Origin: an uncultured Acetatifactor sp. | Lineage (GTDB): Bacteria; Bacillota; Clostridia; Lachnospirales; Lachnospiraceae | Direction of reading: 5' to 3' | DNA: 64,000 nt | Assembly: GCA_947631615.1 (NCBI GenBank) | Contig: CANRLX010000002.1 | Location: 89,160 to 153,159 of the forward strand | Shown: positions 55,602-64,000 of the stretch, one piece after another | How the letters are laid out: every line of letters starts with the position of its first letter | Numbering within the stretch: the stretch's first letter is position 1 | Made by a program: the position numbers and the translations under genes | Notes under the pieces: model-generated | Database searches by the model: none | Told to the model about the DNA's origin: nothing | What the model saw: only the letters and a program-made list of their open reading frames with translations

Positions 55602-57302
55602 ATGACATACAAGAAAAACGATTACGTGACAGTTTCGATCGAGGATATGGGAAGCGACGGGGAAGGGATCGGCAGGGTGGAGGGATTTACCCTGTTTGTG
55701 AAGGACGCCGTGGTTGGAGATACGGTCGAGGCCAGGATTGTCAAATGTAAAAAGAGCTATGCTTACGCGCGTTTAGAGAAGGTGATACAGCCTTCTCCTT
55801 TTCGTGTGGAGCCGAAATGCCCCCGTCACAGAGCGTGCGGCGGGTGTCAGCTTCAGGCGCTTTCCTACGAAAAACAGTTGGAATTTAAGAACCGGAAGAT
55901 CCGCAATAATCTAATCCACATCGGAGGCTTCGACGGGAGGGACGTGGACGCCTGTATGGAGCCGATCCTGGGCATGGAAGAGCCATATCACTACCGCAAT
56001 AAGGCGCAGTATCCTGTGGGATATGACCGAGAGGGGAATCTCGTCACCGGTTTTTATGCGGGCAGGACCCACAGCATAATTGCCAACACGGACTGCTGTC
56101 TGGGAGCGCCTGAAAATGAGGCCGTCTTGCAGACGGTTTTGGAATATATGAGAGCAAATCATGTGAGCGCGTATGACGAGAACACAAAAAAGGGTCTGGT
56201 GAGACATATTTTGATCCGAACCGGCTTCACCAGCGGGCAGATCATGGTCTGTCTGGTGATCAACAAAGAAATGACAAATGCGTCATACAAGAAGGCAAGG
56301 CCGAGAACGGACGAGGAGGGAAGGCTTTTGTCCCGTTTTGAATTTTTGCCAAATCAGGCGGAATTACTGGGAAAGTTGCAGGAAATAAAAGAAATGACAA
56401 GTGTGTCGGTAAGCGTCAACACGGAGCCCTCCAACGTGATTATGGGAAAAGAGTTTTTTCCGATCTGGGGGGAGCCCGTAATTTCCGACACCATTCATAT
56501 ACGGGACACGGGCAAAGAGGGATATCCGCTGACCGGCCAGGAGCTAATCTTCAAAATTTCGCCGCTTTCCTTTTACCAGGTCAATCCTCTGCAGACGGAA
56601 AAGCTTTATAGCACTGCCCTGGAGTATGCGGGACTCACGGGAAGGGAAACGGTTTGGGATTTGTACTGCGGGATCGGCACGATCTCTCTTTTTCTGGCAG
56701 CAGCCGCAAAAAAGGTGTATGGCGTGGAGATCGTCCCGCAGGCGATAGAGGACGCAAGGGAGAACGCCAGAAGAAACGGGATCACGAACGCGGAGTTTTT
56801 TGTGGGAAAGGTGGAGGAGGTGCTGCCGGAGTTTTATGACAGGATTGGCCGACAAGAGTGCCAAGCGGAGAAAGCGGGAGAGGGACAAAAGGAAACAGGG
56901 CAAAAAGAAATAGGGCAAAAGGAATCAAGGCAGAAAGAAGTAGGGCAGAAAGAAGTAGGGCAGAAAGAAATAGGGCAGAACGAAGTAGGGCAGAAAGAAC
57001 TAGGATGGCAGGAATCGAGGAAGCAGGAATCGGATTTCGATATGCTCCATCCGGATGTCATTGTAGTGGATCCTCCCAGAAAAGGATGCGATGCGGCATG
57101 CCTGGAAACAATGTTAAAAATGCAGCCCCAGAGGATCGTGTATGTGAGCTGCGACTCCGCCACTTTGGCACGAGACCTGCGGGTGCTGTGCGACGGCGGA
57201 TATGAGATAAAGAGGATCAGAGGATGCGATATGTTTCCTCAAACGGGGCATGTGGAGACGGTGTGCTTGTTGTCCAAACTTAATGTCGAGCATCATAATT
57301 AA
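55602..57302 (+). CDS. rlmD: 23S rRNA (uracil-C5)-methyltransferase RlmD-like
   Basis: 566 residues. N-terminal TRAM domain (MGSDGEGIGRVEGFTLFVKDAVVGD), [4Fe-4S] cysteines in CPRHRACGGCQ and TDCC, SAM-binding YCGIGTISLFLAAAAKKVYGVE, PPRKGCD and catalytic Cys in YVSCDSATLARDL, ending in QTGHVETVCLLSKL. The usual length is about 450-460; a Gln/Lys/Glu-Gly repeat insertion (about residues 412-478) between the SAM and catalytic motifs adds about 65. The open frame ends at TAA after HHN, where relatives continue with a further domain that here is decayed. Confidence 0.9.
   Translation: MTYKKNDYVTVSIEDMGSDGEGIGRVEGFTLFVKDAVVGDTVEARIVKCKKSYAYARLEKVIQPSPFRVEPKCPRHRACGGCQLQALSYEKQLEFKNRKIRNNLIHIGGFDGRDVDACMEPILGMEEPYHYRNKAQYPVGYDREGNLVTGFYAGRTHSIIANTDCCLGAPENEAVLQTVLEYMRANHVSAYDENTKKGLVRHILIRTGFTSGQIMVCLVINKEMTNASYKKARPRTDEEGRLLSRFEFLPNQAELLGKLQEIKEMTSVSVSVNTEPSNVIMGKEFFPIWGEPVISDTIHIRDTGKEGYPLTGQELIFKISPLSFYQVNPLQTEKLYSTALEYAGLTGRETVWDLYCGIGTISLFLAAAAKKVYGVEIVPQAIEDARENARRNGITNAEFFVGKVEEVLPEFYDRIGRQECQAEKAGEGQKETGQKEIGQKESRQKEVGQKEVGQKEIGQNEVGQKELGWQESRKQESDFDMLHPDVIVVDPPRKGCDAACLETMLKMQPQRIVYVSCDSATLARDLRVLCDGGYEIKRIRGCDMFPQTGHVETVCLLSKLNVEHHN
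56883..57002 (+). repeat. 15-bp tandem repeat within rlmD, eight copies
   Basis: Eight consecutive 15-bp units related to GGGCAGAAAGAAGTA encode five-residue units such as GQKEV and GQKEI. They lie between the SAM motif and the catalytic motif of the methyltransferase in a surface loop. Length can change without loss of frame. Confidence 0.95.
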
Positions 57303-57625
57303 GTGGATCTCACCATGGACGAATTAGATTTGACGACGGTGGAGAAGAAGTAGAAAGACAGACAGTATGAAGAAATCAAGACGTATGTGTTGGAGCATAG
57401 TGGACTAAAGGTCAGTAATTTGTACATTGCGCAGGTTAAGAGGAAATGTAGAATTATTGAGAGAGAATTATAATCTGCCAAAGTTTGAGGGCGCATAGAA
57501 GAGGTCCGGTGGATCTCTTCTATGCGCCGACCGGAGTGGAAGCGAAGACTGCAAGACAGCCTAAGTGTCCGGAGGAGAAGGAGAGAGTGATTCAGGAGGC
57601 GTTGGAATATTTTAAGATGGTGTAA
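57303..57625 (+). pseudogene. Decayed C-terminal extension of RlmD
   Basis: Directly in frame after the rlmD stop, the sequence reads VDLTMDELDLTTVEKK, stop, then YEEIKTYVLEHSGLKVSNLYIAQVKRKCRIIERE, then a frame change (NYNLPKFEGA), a stop at the hairpin, and later RQPKCPEEKERVIQEALEYFKMV. From recall, Clostridia RlmD-type proteins can carry such an extension of about 90 residues. Here it has at least two in-frame stops and one frameshift. It fills the gap before the defence island. Confidence 0.75.
57490..57528. repeat. 14-bp inverted repeat (hairpin)
   Basis: GGCGCATAGAAGAG (57490-57503) is the exact reverse complement of CTCTTCTATGCGCC (57515-57528) around an 11-nt loop. No T-run follows, so it is a poor terminator. 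It splits the RlmD-extension remnant and may be an insertion scar or a processing hairpin. Confidence 0.7.
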
Positions 57626-57740
57626 GTGTATTCACTATCTATAAAAATTCTTTAATATTGACTAAATGTAAAGGCAAAAAACTCTGTCATATTATAGCTT
57701 TATTTTGCTATCATAGCGTATAGAAATCCGTCAAGGTTTC

Positions 57741-57769
57741 TTGATTTCATTCGCGCTTTCGAGTATAAT
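57741..57769 (+). promoter_or_regulatory. Promoter of the defence island
   Basis: TTGATT (57741-57746), exactly 17 bp, then a perfect TATAAT (57764-57769). The small HTH gene starts 37 bp further on after AAAGGAG. It is the only clear promoter before the mod-res genes. Confidence 0.8.
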
Positions 57770-57806
57770 ACGATTGTTGAATTATAGGGAAAAGGAGCGA
57801 TGGAAG

Positions 57807-58004
57807 ATGAAATATCTGTCTGTCCGGCAGACATCGGAACGCTGGGGCATCTCAACCCGACGCATACAGCTTCTTTGCTGTGAGGGGCGTATTCCAGGAG
57901 CGGTACGGATAGGCTACGCTTGGGCTATACCTGACGATGAGCCAAAGCCGAAGGATGCGAGAATTAAGAGCGGGAAATATATCAAACAAAAAATAGAATG
58001 TTAA
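57807..58004 (+). CDS. Small MerR/excisionase-type HTH protein
   Basis: 65 residues from the ATG with AAAGGAG 9 bp upstream; an in-frame ATG further up overlaps the promoter. It begins MKYLSVRQTSERWGISTRRIQLLC and continues EGRIPGAVRIGYAWAIPDDEPKP, the helix-turn-helix plus wing of MerR/Xis-like proteins. As the first gene of the island it may control its expression. Similar small proteins head defence islands in related Firmicutes; function not shown. Confidence 0.75.
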   Translation: MKYLSVRQTSERWGISTRRIQLLCCEGRIPGAVRIGYAWAIPDDEPKPKDARIKSGKYIKQKIEC

Positions 58005-58020
58005 TGTAGGAGGCTGTTGT

Positions 58021-58812
58021 ATGGCACAAGAGACTACAAATGTTATGACTACATATGAAATAATCGCAACAGTTATTGCTATATTGGCGTTGCTACAACC
58101 ATGGATGATAAAGCTTTGGGATCGCTTTTGTCGAAGAATCTGCGTAAACTTTATACCTTCGTCAAAAATAAAACTTTATTATAACCGAAGCGGTGCTTAT
58201 GTTTATTTGGGCGGTGTTATTGAAGCCAAAAATAAAGCAGCTGTTGTTAAAGATATTGCAGTCAAAGTTGTTCGTAAAAAGGATAAGGCTGAATTGTTGC
58301 TGGATTGGTCATCTTTTATGATTCCCGTGTTTCAATCTGTTGGCGGCAACGCAGTAACAACTAGTGAAATCGCCAGACCATTTAAAGTGGAGGCAGATAG
58401 CCTCTATCCGGTGTTCGTAGAATTTGCTTCAACAAACATTCAAGAGAGTAATCGTCTGACGGAAATCTATAACACGATGGCTTTTGAACTTGCTGGTATT
58501 ATGTGGCCAAACATTACAATTGATCAGGCTAAATATGCACTTGCCGCTTTGAGCAACTACAGAACGTTTAGAGATGAGCTTTTGCAAAACTTCTATTGGA
58601 GAGCAGATGACTATGTAATTGAACTTACGATAATGTACAACAATACGAAAACTCAGCGGTATAAATTCAAGTTCAGTATAGATGTCAGCGAAGCTGATTC
58701 TTTAAAAGGAAATATAGAAAAATCTCTGCAAAGCGTGGTGGATGAAATCTATAGAGTTACCACTAATTTTTGTTACCTGCAGAAAGATTTCGTCCTTGAT
58801 GATGGTGAATAA
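58021..58812 (+). CDS. Unknown membrane-anchored protein of the defence island
   Basis: 263 residues. One membrane helix lies near 12-29 (IIATVIAILALLQPWMIKLW); the rest is a cytoplasmic domain with beta strands (KIKLYYNRSGAYVYLGGVIEAKNKAAVVKDIAVKVVRK) like an Ig-type sandwich, then helices. No family recognised. The gene is AT-richer than the chromosomal backbone, as is usual in acquired islands. It follows the HTH gene by 16 bp and precedes mod by 219 bp, a gap that shows no firm promoter or terminator. Confidence 0.6.
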   Translation: MAQETTNVMTTYEIIATVIAILALLQPWMIKLWDRFCRRICVNFIPSSKIKLYYNRSGAYVYLGGVIEAKNKAAVVKDIAVKVVRKKDKAELLLDWSSFMIPVFQSVGGNAVTTSEIARPFKVEADSLYPVFVEFASTNIQESNRLTEIYNTMAFELAGIMWPNITIDQAKYALAALSNYRTFRDELLQNFYWRADDYVIELTIMYNNTKTQRYKFKFSIDVSEADSLKGNIEKSLQSVVDEIYRVTTNFCYLQKDFVLDDGE

Positions 58813-59031
58813 GCGGTTAAGCGACTTTGACTCGAAAACATGGCACTCTTTTCGTCTCATGCGGGCGAATAGGCGCACTTGTCCTTTGGTTGAGATTCTG
58901 CTGTAGCCGTCTATTCGACAGATAATGACAAATTACACGCTGTATCGCAAAATAGAACACTAAAAGCCACTATTCTGCCGATATAGAAGCGACCAATCGT
59001 TTAATAAGACAGAATTTAGGAGGATTAGCGT

Positions 59032-60711
59032 ATGCCTACCCTTGAATGGATCGGAAAAGATAAAGTAATTAACCACCACCAGGAGGTGCCCTACCGGGTG
59101 CTGGAGCGGCAGTACAGCTTTGACGCGGACGGACAGCACGACATCGACAATGGCAGCGAGAACATGATCATACGGGGCGATAATCTGGAGGCGTTGAAGG
59201 CGCTCCTGCCCCGGTATGAGGGGCGCGTTAAGTGCGTCTACATAGATCCGCCGTACAACACTGGCAACGAGGGCTGGGTATACAACGACAACGTGAACGA
59301 CCCGAAAATCAAAAAGTGGCTTGGCGAAGTCGTTGGCAAGGAGGGTGAGGATCTAACTCGACATGACAAGTGGCTGTGTATGATGTATCCACGGCTCAAA
59401 CTGCTACAAAAGCTGTTGGCAGATGACGGAGTTATTTTCATAAGCATTGGTGAAGATGAGTATGCTACGCTTAAACTCATATGTGATGAAATATTTGGGC
59501 GTTCAAATTATATAACTGGTTTTGGTCGACAAATGAAATCCGGAGGAGCAAAGGGAAAATTTTATACTCCAAACTTGGATTATGTTCTTACATACGCGAA
59601 GAACGTTAATGGCATCCCAAATTTTAGAGCAGTAATGACGCAAGATCAGATTGACACATTTTATAAATTCACTGAATCTTCTGGTCCACGCAAAGGTGAA
59701 ATATACGGTGAAGAGCGACTGTTTAAGGCGAGCCTGGAGGCTCGGGCAAACCAGCGATATTATATTCAATGTCCGGACGGCTCATTTGTCATTCCGCCCG
59801 GAGAGACATTCCCAGAGGTTTTGTCAGAAGGGGTAACAGTACTTCCCCAAAAAACAGATAAGGTATGGAAATGGATTTATCCGCGATATCAACAAGAGCT
59901 GGCAGCTGGTAATATTGTATTTAAGCAAACAAATACTTCTGGGTTGTGGGATGAACATGGAAATAAAGCGAAATGGAATATATACAACAAGCTTTGGTTG
60001 AGTGAGCAACAAGAAAAAGGTGTTGTCCCCTCAAATTTGATTGTTGGCTATGAGAATCGGCAGAGTGCTGCCGAGATGAAAGCGTTTGATTTGGAATTTA
60101 ACTATGCTAAACCTATCCGGCTGATAAATTACCTGTTTACTATTACTAATCAGGACAAGGACGCTATCATCCTCGACTCATTTGCCGGTTCCGGCACCAC
60201 TGCCCACGCCGTTCTTAACATGAACAAGGCTGACGGCGGCAATCGCCGTTTCATTCTTGTTGAGATGATGGACTACGCCGATTCCATCACCGCAGAGCGG
60301 GTGAAGCGAGTCATCCGCGGCTACGGAGAGGGCAAAAACGCCGTGGAGGGTACAGGCGGCGATTTCAGCTTCTACGACCTCGGCGAGCCGCTTTTGATCG
60401 GAGAAAATCTCAACGAGGCCGTGGGAACGGAAAAGATACGGGAGTATGTGTGGTTTATGGAGACAAAGTCTCCCTACGCTCCCACCGAGGGTAATAATCC
60501 CTATTTCCTCGGATGCCACAATGACACCAGCTACTATTTTTATTATGAGCCGAAGCAGATCACCGTCCTCGACTACGCGTTCCTCTCTGGCGTCACGGAA
60601 AAATCCGGTGGCATCGTTATATACGCCGACCGCTGTGCCCTCGGCGAGGACAAGCTCGCGCAGATGGGGATCGTGTTCAAAAAGATACCAAGAGACATCA
60701 GCAGACTGTAA
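59032..60711 (+). CDS. mod: Type III restriction-modification methyltransferase (Mod)
   Basis: 559 residues. Adenine-N6 methyltransferase of beta class: catalytic motif IV DPPY at 72-75 (CVYIDPPYNTGNEGW) comes before the SAM motif I (ILDSFAGSGTTAHAVLN near 382). The region between about 150 and 360 is the target recognition domain, visibly AT-richer than the ends of the gene. Mod determines the recognition site for both methylation and cleavage. The start has TTAGGAGG. res is the partner, but one gene lies between them. Confidence 0.93.
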   Translation: MPTLEWIGKDKVINHHQEVPYRVLERQYSFDADGQHDIDNGSENMIIRGDNLEALKALLPRYEGRVKCVYIDPPYNTGNEGWVYNDNVNDPKIKKWLGEVVGKEGEDLTRHDKWLCMMYPRLKLLQKLLADDGVIFISIGEDEYATLKLICDEIFGRSNYITGFGRQMKSGGAKGKFYTPNLDYVLTYAKNVNGIPNFRAVMTQDQIDTFYKFTESSGPRKGEIYGEERLFKASLEARANQRYYIQCPDGSFVIPPGETFPEVLSEGVTVLPQKTDKVWKWIYPRYQQELAAGNIVFKQTNTSGLWDEHGNKAKWNIYNKLWLSEQQEKGVVPSNLIVGYENRQSAAEMKAFDLEFNYAKPIRLINYLFTITNQDKDAIILDSFAGSGTTAHAVLNMNKADGGNRRFILVEMMDYADSITAERVKRVIRGYGEGKNAVEGTGGDFSFYDLGEPLLIGENLNEAVGTEKIREYVWFMETKSPYAPTEGNNPYFLGCHNDTSYYFYYEPKQITVLDYAFLSGVTEKSGGIVIYADRCALGEDKLAQMGIVFKKIPRDISRL

Positions 60712-60726
60712 AGGAGATAGGATTCT

Positions 60727-62337
60727 ATGCCATTTACATATTGCTTGCCCAATGAGGCTGGTCAGAAAATAGAACATACTACAGATTGTAATGCGGTGAT
60801 TATCATTGGCGCAAACGGCTCGGGAAAAAGTAAGTTGGGCGCTTGGATTGAACAGCAGAATTTTGAAAACGTCCATCGAATTGGTGCACAGAGAAACTTG
60901 AACTTTCAAGAAATCACACCTTTGAAGAGTTATGATCAGGCTGAAGGAACCGTTCTTTATGGAACTAATGATAAAGCTAATCAAGCAAGCAAAGGTTATC
61001 GTTGGGGATGGGGAAAAGAATATACCACAAAATTAATAAACGATTTTGACGATGTACTTGCAGCACTTATTGCTCTTCAAAATAATGTAAACGCCGAATT
61101 TGTAGAACAATGTAAGAGGATTCAGAATAAATCAGATAGACCAGACCCGCCAGATACGGCCATTGACAAATTAATTCGGATATGGAACAAAATTTTTCCG
61201 CAAAGATCGTTAAAATTGGTTGATGCTAAATTCCTAGCATGGTTCACAAAGGGAGATGGAATACCTGTTGAATACAGCTCTACCCAGATGAGCGATGGTG
61301 AAAGGGCGGTTCTGTACTTAGCGGCTCAGGTATTATGTGTTCCAGAGAATAAAACGTTGATAATTGACGAGCCCGAAGTCCATTTGCACCGTTCAATAAT
61401 GAATCGGCTTTGGAAAACCCTTGAATCCTACCGCCCCGACTGCCTTTTCATATACATCACCCACGATACACAATTTGCCTCGATGCATGGAAATGCGGAA
61501 AAGATTTGGATCAAGGAATTTGACGGGACAAATTGGAAACTTGAAATAATCGAGAGTAACGATCTGCCCGAGGAATTACTGCTCGACATCCTGGGGAGCC
61601 GAAAGCCTGTACTGTTTGTGGAAGGAGAAAGGAACAGCTACGATACACAACTTTACTCAGCTTTATATCCAGAATACTATATAGTTCCATGTGGTAGTTG
61701 TACGCAGGTAATTGCTCGTACAAAAGCGTTTAAAAATGATTCTACTTTGCATCATTGCCAAGTTTACGGGATCATTGACCGCGATTATCGATCGGATTAT
61801 GAAATTTCAAAGTATAGAGAAGATAATATCTATACCATTGATGTTGCTGAAGTAGAAAACTTGTTCCTTGTTGAAGAACTTGTACGGTTAATTGCTTTAC
61901 ATTTGGGAAGTGATTCGGACACAGTATTTGATGAGGTAAAAGAATATATCATTCAGCAAAGGTTTGCCAGGCAAATTGAAAAGCAAATTTGTCAAAGTGT
62001 AGTAGCACAACTCAAATACCAACTTTCTTCCGCGGAGCTATCCCAAAAGAGCGAGGAAGAAGCAAAAAGCAGCTTGCAAAGTGTACTTACAAGCCTTGAT
62101 TATGAAAAGGCAAAGTCGGAACAAGAGTCTAAATTTAGGGACACCCTTACGGGCGGTGATTATAGGAGGGTACTACAGGTTTTTAACGAAAAATCCTTGT
62201 CAACCTCCATTGGACACTATTTCGGCTTGAATGATAAAGTATATTGCAACAAAGTTATTGCACTTTTGAACGGAGTAAAGCACAACGAAATAGTTGCAGC
62301 AATATCTCCGTATTTACCTACAGAAATCCCGCGATAA
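60727..62337 (+). CDS. ABC/AAA ATPase fused to DUF4435 TOPRIM-like domain (PARIS-like)
   Basis: 536 residues. Residues 1-290 are an SMC/ABC-like ATPase: Walker A GANGSGKS at 28-35, signature MSDGERAV near 188-195, Walker B TLIIDEPEVHLH at 210-221 and H-loop H246. Residues about 294-536 follow the DUF4435 pattern: VLFVEGERNSYDTQLY at 295-310 (Glu299), CGSCTQV, GIIDRDY near 348-354 and DVAEVENLF at 372-380. PARIS defence uses AriA (ATPase) and AriB (DUF4435 effector), usually two proteins; here both are in one chain. The gene is AT-rich and stands between mod and res, starting 15 bp after mod. Confidence 0.75.
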   Translation: MPFTYCLPNEAGQKIEHTTDCNAVIIIGANGSGKSKLGAWIEQQNFENVHRIGAQRNLNFQEITPLKSYDQAEGTVLYGTNDKANQASKGYRWGWGKEYTTKLINDFDDVLAALIALQNNVNAEFVEQCKRIQNKSDRPDPPDTAIDKLIRIWNKIFPQRSLKLVDAKFLAWFTKGDGIPVEYSSTQMSDGERAVLYLAAQVLCVPENKTLIIDEPEVHLHRSIMNRLWKTLESYRPDCLFIYITHDTQFASMHGNAEKIWIKEFDGTNWKLEIIESNDLPEELLLDILGSRKPVLFVEGERNSYDTQLYSALYPEYYIVPCGSCTQVIARTKAFKNDSTLHHCQVYGIIDRDYRSDYEISKYREDNIYTIDVAEVENLFLVEELVRLIALHLGSDSDTVFDEVKEYIIQQRFARQIEKQICQSVVAQLKYQLSSAELSQKSEEEAKSSLQSVLTSLDYEKAKSEQESKFRDTLTGGDYRRVLQVFNEKSLSTSIGHYFGLNDKVYCNKVIALLNGVKHNEIVAAISPYLPTEIPR

Positions 62338-62352
62338 AGGAGGCGGCGCAAC

Positions 62353-64000
62353 ATGGAAATGAAAACGTATCAGAAAAAGGTCATAGCCGACCTCGTTCGC
62401 TATCTGGAGTTGCTGAACGAGGTGTGGGACAGCGGCGCGGCGTTCTACCACTTCTGGCACGAAGAAAGCGCACCGTCTCTCGGCATCTATCAGGACATCC
62501 TGCCGGGCGTGCCGAATCTCTGCTTCAAGGTTCCCACGGGTGGCGGAAAGACGTTCATCGCCTGTAATTCCGTGCGCCCGATTTTCGACGCGCTGCCCGT
62601 CACAAAGACGAAAGCCGTCGTGTGGCTGGTACCGTCAGATGCAATCCTCACCCAGACCGTCAAGGCACTGAAAGATGTCCGCCATCCGTACCGTCAGAAG
62701 ATTGATGTGGATTTCGGCGGGCGCGTTGAGGTCTACACCAAAGAGGAACTTCTGAACGGACAGAATTTCAACCCCACCGCCGTTACGGAACAGCTTTCAA
62801 TCATGGTGCTGTCGTATGACTCGTTCCGTGGGCGCGGCAAAGAGGGGCTGAAAGCCTATCAGGAGAACAGCAATCTCGCTAACTTTGCGAAAGTGCTTGG
62901 CAAGCCGGAAAATCCCATTGAGAAGGCGGACGAGTCCGCGCTGTTTCAAATTATCAACCAGTTGTCGCCCCTTGTGATCGTGGATGAGAGCCACCATGCC
63001 CGGTCTGAGTTGAGTATCGAGATGCTGGCAAATTTCAATCCCTGCTTTGTGCTTGATCTGACGGCTACGCCGAAAAAGGAAAGCAATATCATCTCCTATG
63101 TGGACGCTGTGCAGCTCAAGAATGAAAACATGGTTAAGCTGCCCGTTATCGTCTATAACCGGGACAGTCAGACGGAGGTTCTGACCGATGCCATCGATCT
63201 GCGGAACAAGTTAGAGGAAATAGCCGTCGCGGAGCAGAAAAAGACGGGACGGTACATCCGCCCCATCGCCCTGTTTCAGGCTCAGCCAAAGGGCAAAGAG
63301 GACGCGACGACATTTGAAAAACTGCGGGAAAAGTTGATTGACGCCGGAATCCCAGCGGAGCAGATTGCTATCCGCACCGCCGATGTGAACGAGCTAAAAA
63401 ATGTAGAGCTGATGTCGCCAAACTGTCAGGTGCGGTATATCATTACCGTTAATGCGCTCAAAGAGGGGTGGAACTGCCCGTTTGCGTACATACTGGCATC
63501 TCTCGCAAACAAGACGAGCCAAGTGGACGTGGAGCAGATTCTGGGGCGTATTCTCCGGCTGCCGCACACTGCTCAGCACAGCCAGCCCGCGTTGAACATG
63601 TCCTATGTACTGACATCCTCCAACGATTTTGACGAGACGGTTCGCCGTATCATCCGTGGGCTCAACAGCGCCGGATTCAGCGATAAGGACTACCGTTTGT
63701 CCACGCCGGTCGCTCCAAAGCCGGTCGTTCCCCATGAGCCGGAGCAGCTTGGGGTTCAGCAGCCGGAAACGTCTGAAGAGGATCATTTTGATAATATAGA
63801 CGGCGAGGCGATTGGGAAAGAACTGGAGCGGCGTCGTGCGCAGGGCGAGACACACGATATACCCCAGAAAGCAGTGGATATGCTGAAAGACGCGGAAAAA
63901 GCGGGGCAGGATTACGACAATGCGCGTAATGGTGCGGAGAATGATCCCTACACAAATGTCCTCCCGTGGGAGGTGCGTGAAAAGGTGACGACTTTCTATG
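62353..64000 (+). CDS. res: Type III restriction endonuclease subunit (Res), 5' part
   Basis: 549 residues visible; the frame is open to the window edge. Start ATG with AAAGGAGG upstream. Superfamily 2 helicase with Walker A VPTGGGKT near residue 60, DExH box VIVDESHH near 207, LDLTATP, and VNALKEGWNCPFAYILASLANKTSQVDVEQILGRILRLP (motifs V and VI). The C-terminal PD-(D/E)xK nuclease domain lies outside. With Mod it cuts DNA when two unmethylated head-to-head sites are present. Confidence 0.93.
   Translation, partial: MEMKTYQKKVIADLVRYLELLNEVWDSGAAFYHFWHEESAPSLGIYQDILPGVPNLCFKVPTGGGKTFIACNSVRPIFDALPVTKTKAVVWLVPSDAILTQTVKALKDVRHPYRQKIDVDFGGRVEVYTKEELLNGQNFNPTAVTEQLSIMVLSYDSFRGRGKEGLKAYQENSNLANFAKVLGKPENPIEKADESALFQIINQLSPLVIVDESHHARSELSIEMLANFNPCFVLDLTATPKKESNIISYVDAVQLKNENMVKLPVIVYNRDSQTEVLTDAIDLRNKLEEIAVAEQKKTGRYIRPIALFQAQPKGKEDATTFEKLREKLIDAGIPAEQIAIRTADVNELKNVELMSPNCQVRYIITVNALKEGWNCPFAYILASLANKTSQVDVEQILGRILRLPHTAQHSQPALNMSYVLTSSNDFDETVRRIIRGLNSAGFSDKDYRLSTPVAPKPVVPHEPEQLGVQQPETSEEDHFDNIDGEAIGKELERRRAQGETHDIPQKAVDMLKDAEKAGQDYDNARNGAENDPYTNVLPWEVREKVTTFY

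Noticed and set aside
57490..57528. Rho-independent terminator after rlmD
   Set aside because: Stem is good but there is no T-run on either side, so it is listed only as an inverted repeat.
58813..59031. Separate promoter, terminator or small RNA before mod
   Set aside because: No -35/-10 pair with proper spacing and no convincing hairpin could be found in the 219 bp.

Overview
The window reads as an oriC-proximal segment of a Clostridia chromosome, most likely a Lachnospiraceae-type gut Firmicute. Support comes from the recF-gyrB-gyrA order, AGGAGG-type ribosome sites, sigma-A-like promoters, MutS2, YhaM and the RlmD variant with a Clostridia-type C-terminal extension. No species is named. 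No rRNA, tRNA, CRISPR array or insertion sequence was recognised.

1) 1-6.6 kb: 3' end of recF, gyrB, gyrA and a CPA2 cation/proton antiporter, all forward.

2) 6.7-39.2 kb, with signalling genes to 45.3 kb: a complete contractile injection system (CIS) on the forward strand. Recognised parts are one sheath, two tubes, a LysM connector, a gpD-like hub, a spike, a gp25 wedge, two gp6/J-like baseplate proteins, a gpI-like protein, a DUF4255 terminator, a PAAR-like tip, two AAA+ ATPases, and a DUF4157 payload candidate beside a YbjN-like possible chaperone. Less usual parts are a 1189-residue Glu-rich protein with a 498-bp in-frame tandem repeat (a tape-measure candidate), a kinase-like protein with a C-terminal membrane helix, a membrane-anchored MORN-repeat protein, and a STAND-BTAD regulator with its own promoter and an upstream terminator. 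The two transcription units (ATPase-payload and sheath onward) carry the same 12-bp-period TTGTTTA direct repeat, a candidate operator. Behind the tip gene follow a cyclase-like protein lacking metal ligands, a beta-propeller/Cache/MFS fusion, a GNAT and a PP2C-like protein lacking two metal ligands. The absence of lysis genes and of a clear receptor-binding fibre, plus the membrane proteins, favours a cell-retained or membrane-docked machine; this is inference.

3) 45.3-57.6 kb: chromosomal backbone. It holds a nuclease-like protein on a probably leaderless message, a reverse-strand block (small membrane protein, mutS2, response regulator, histidine kinase), then forward genes for a trypsin-fold protein without its triad, a YhaM-type exoribonuclease, a two-domain acyltransferase and RlmD. 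RlmD has a 15-bp-repeat insertion and a decayed C-terminal extension.

4) 57.7-64 kb: a defence island with its own promoter: a small HTH protein, an unknown membrane-anchored protein, type III mod, an ATPase fused to a DUF4435/TOPRIM-like domain (PARIS-like, AriA-AriB in one chain), and type III res, cut by the window edge. The AT-rich middle of mod and the AT-rich ATPase gene between richer-GC mod and res ends suggest a mosaic.
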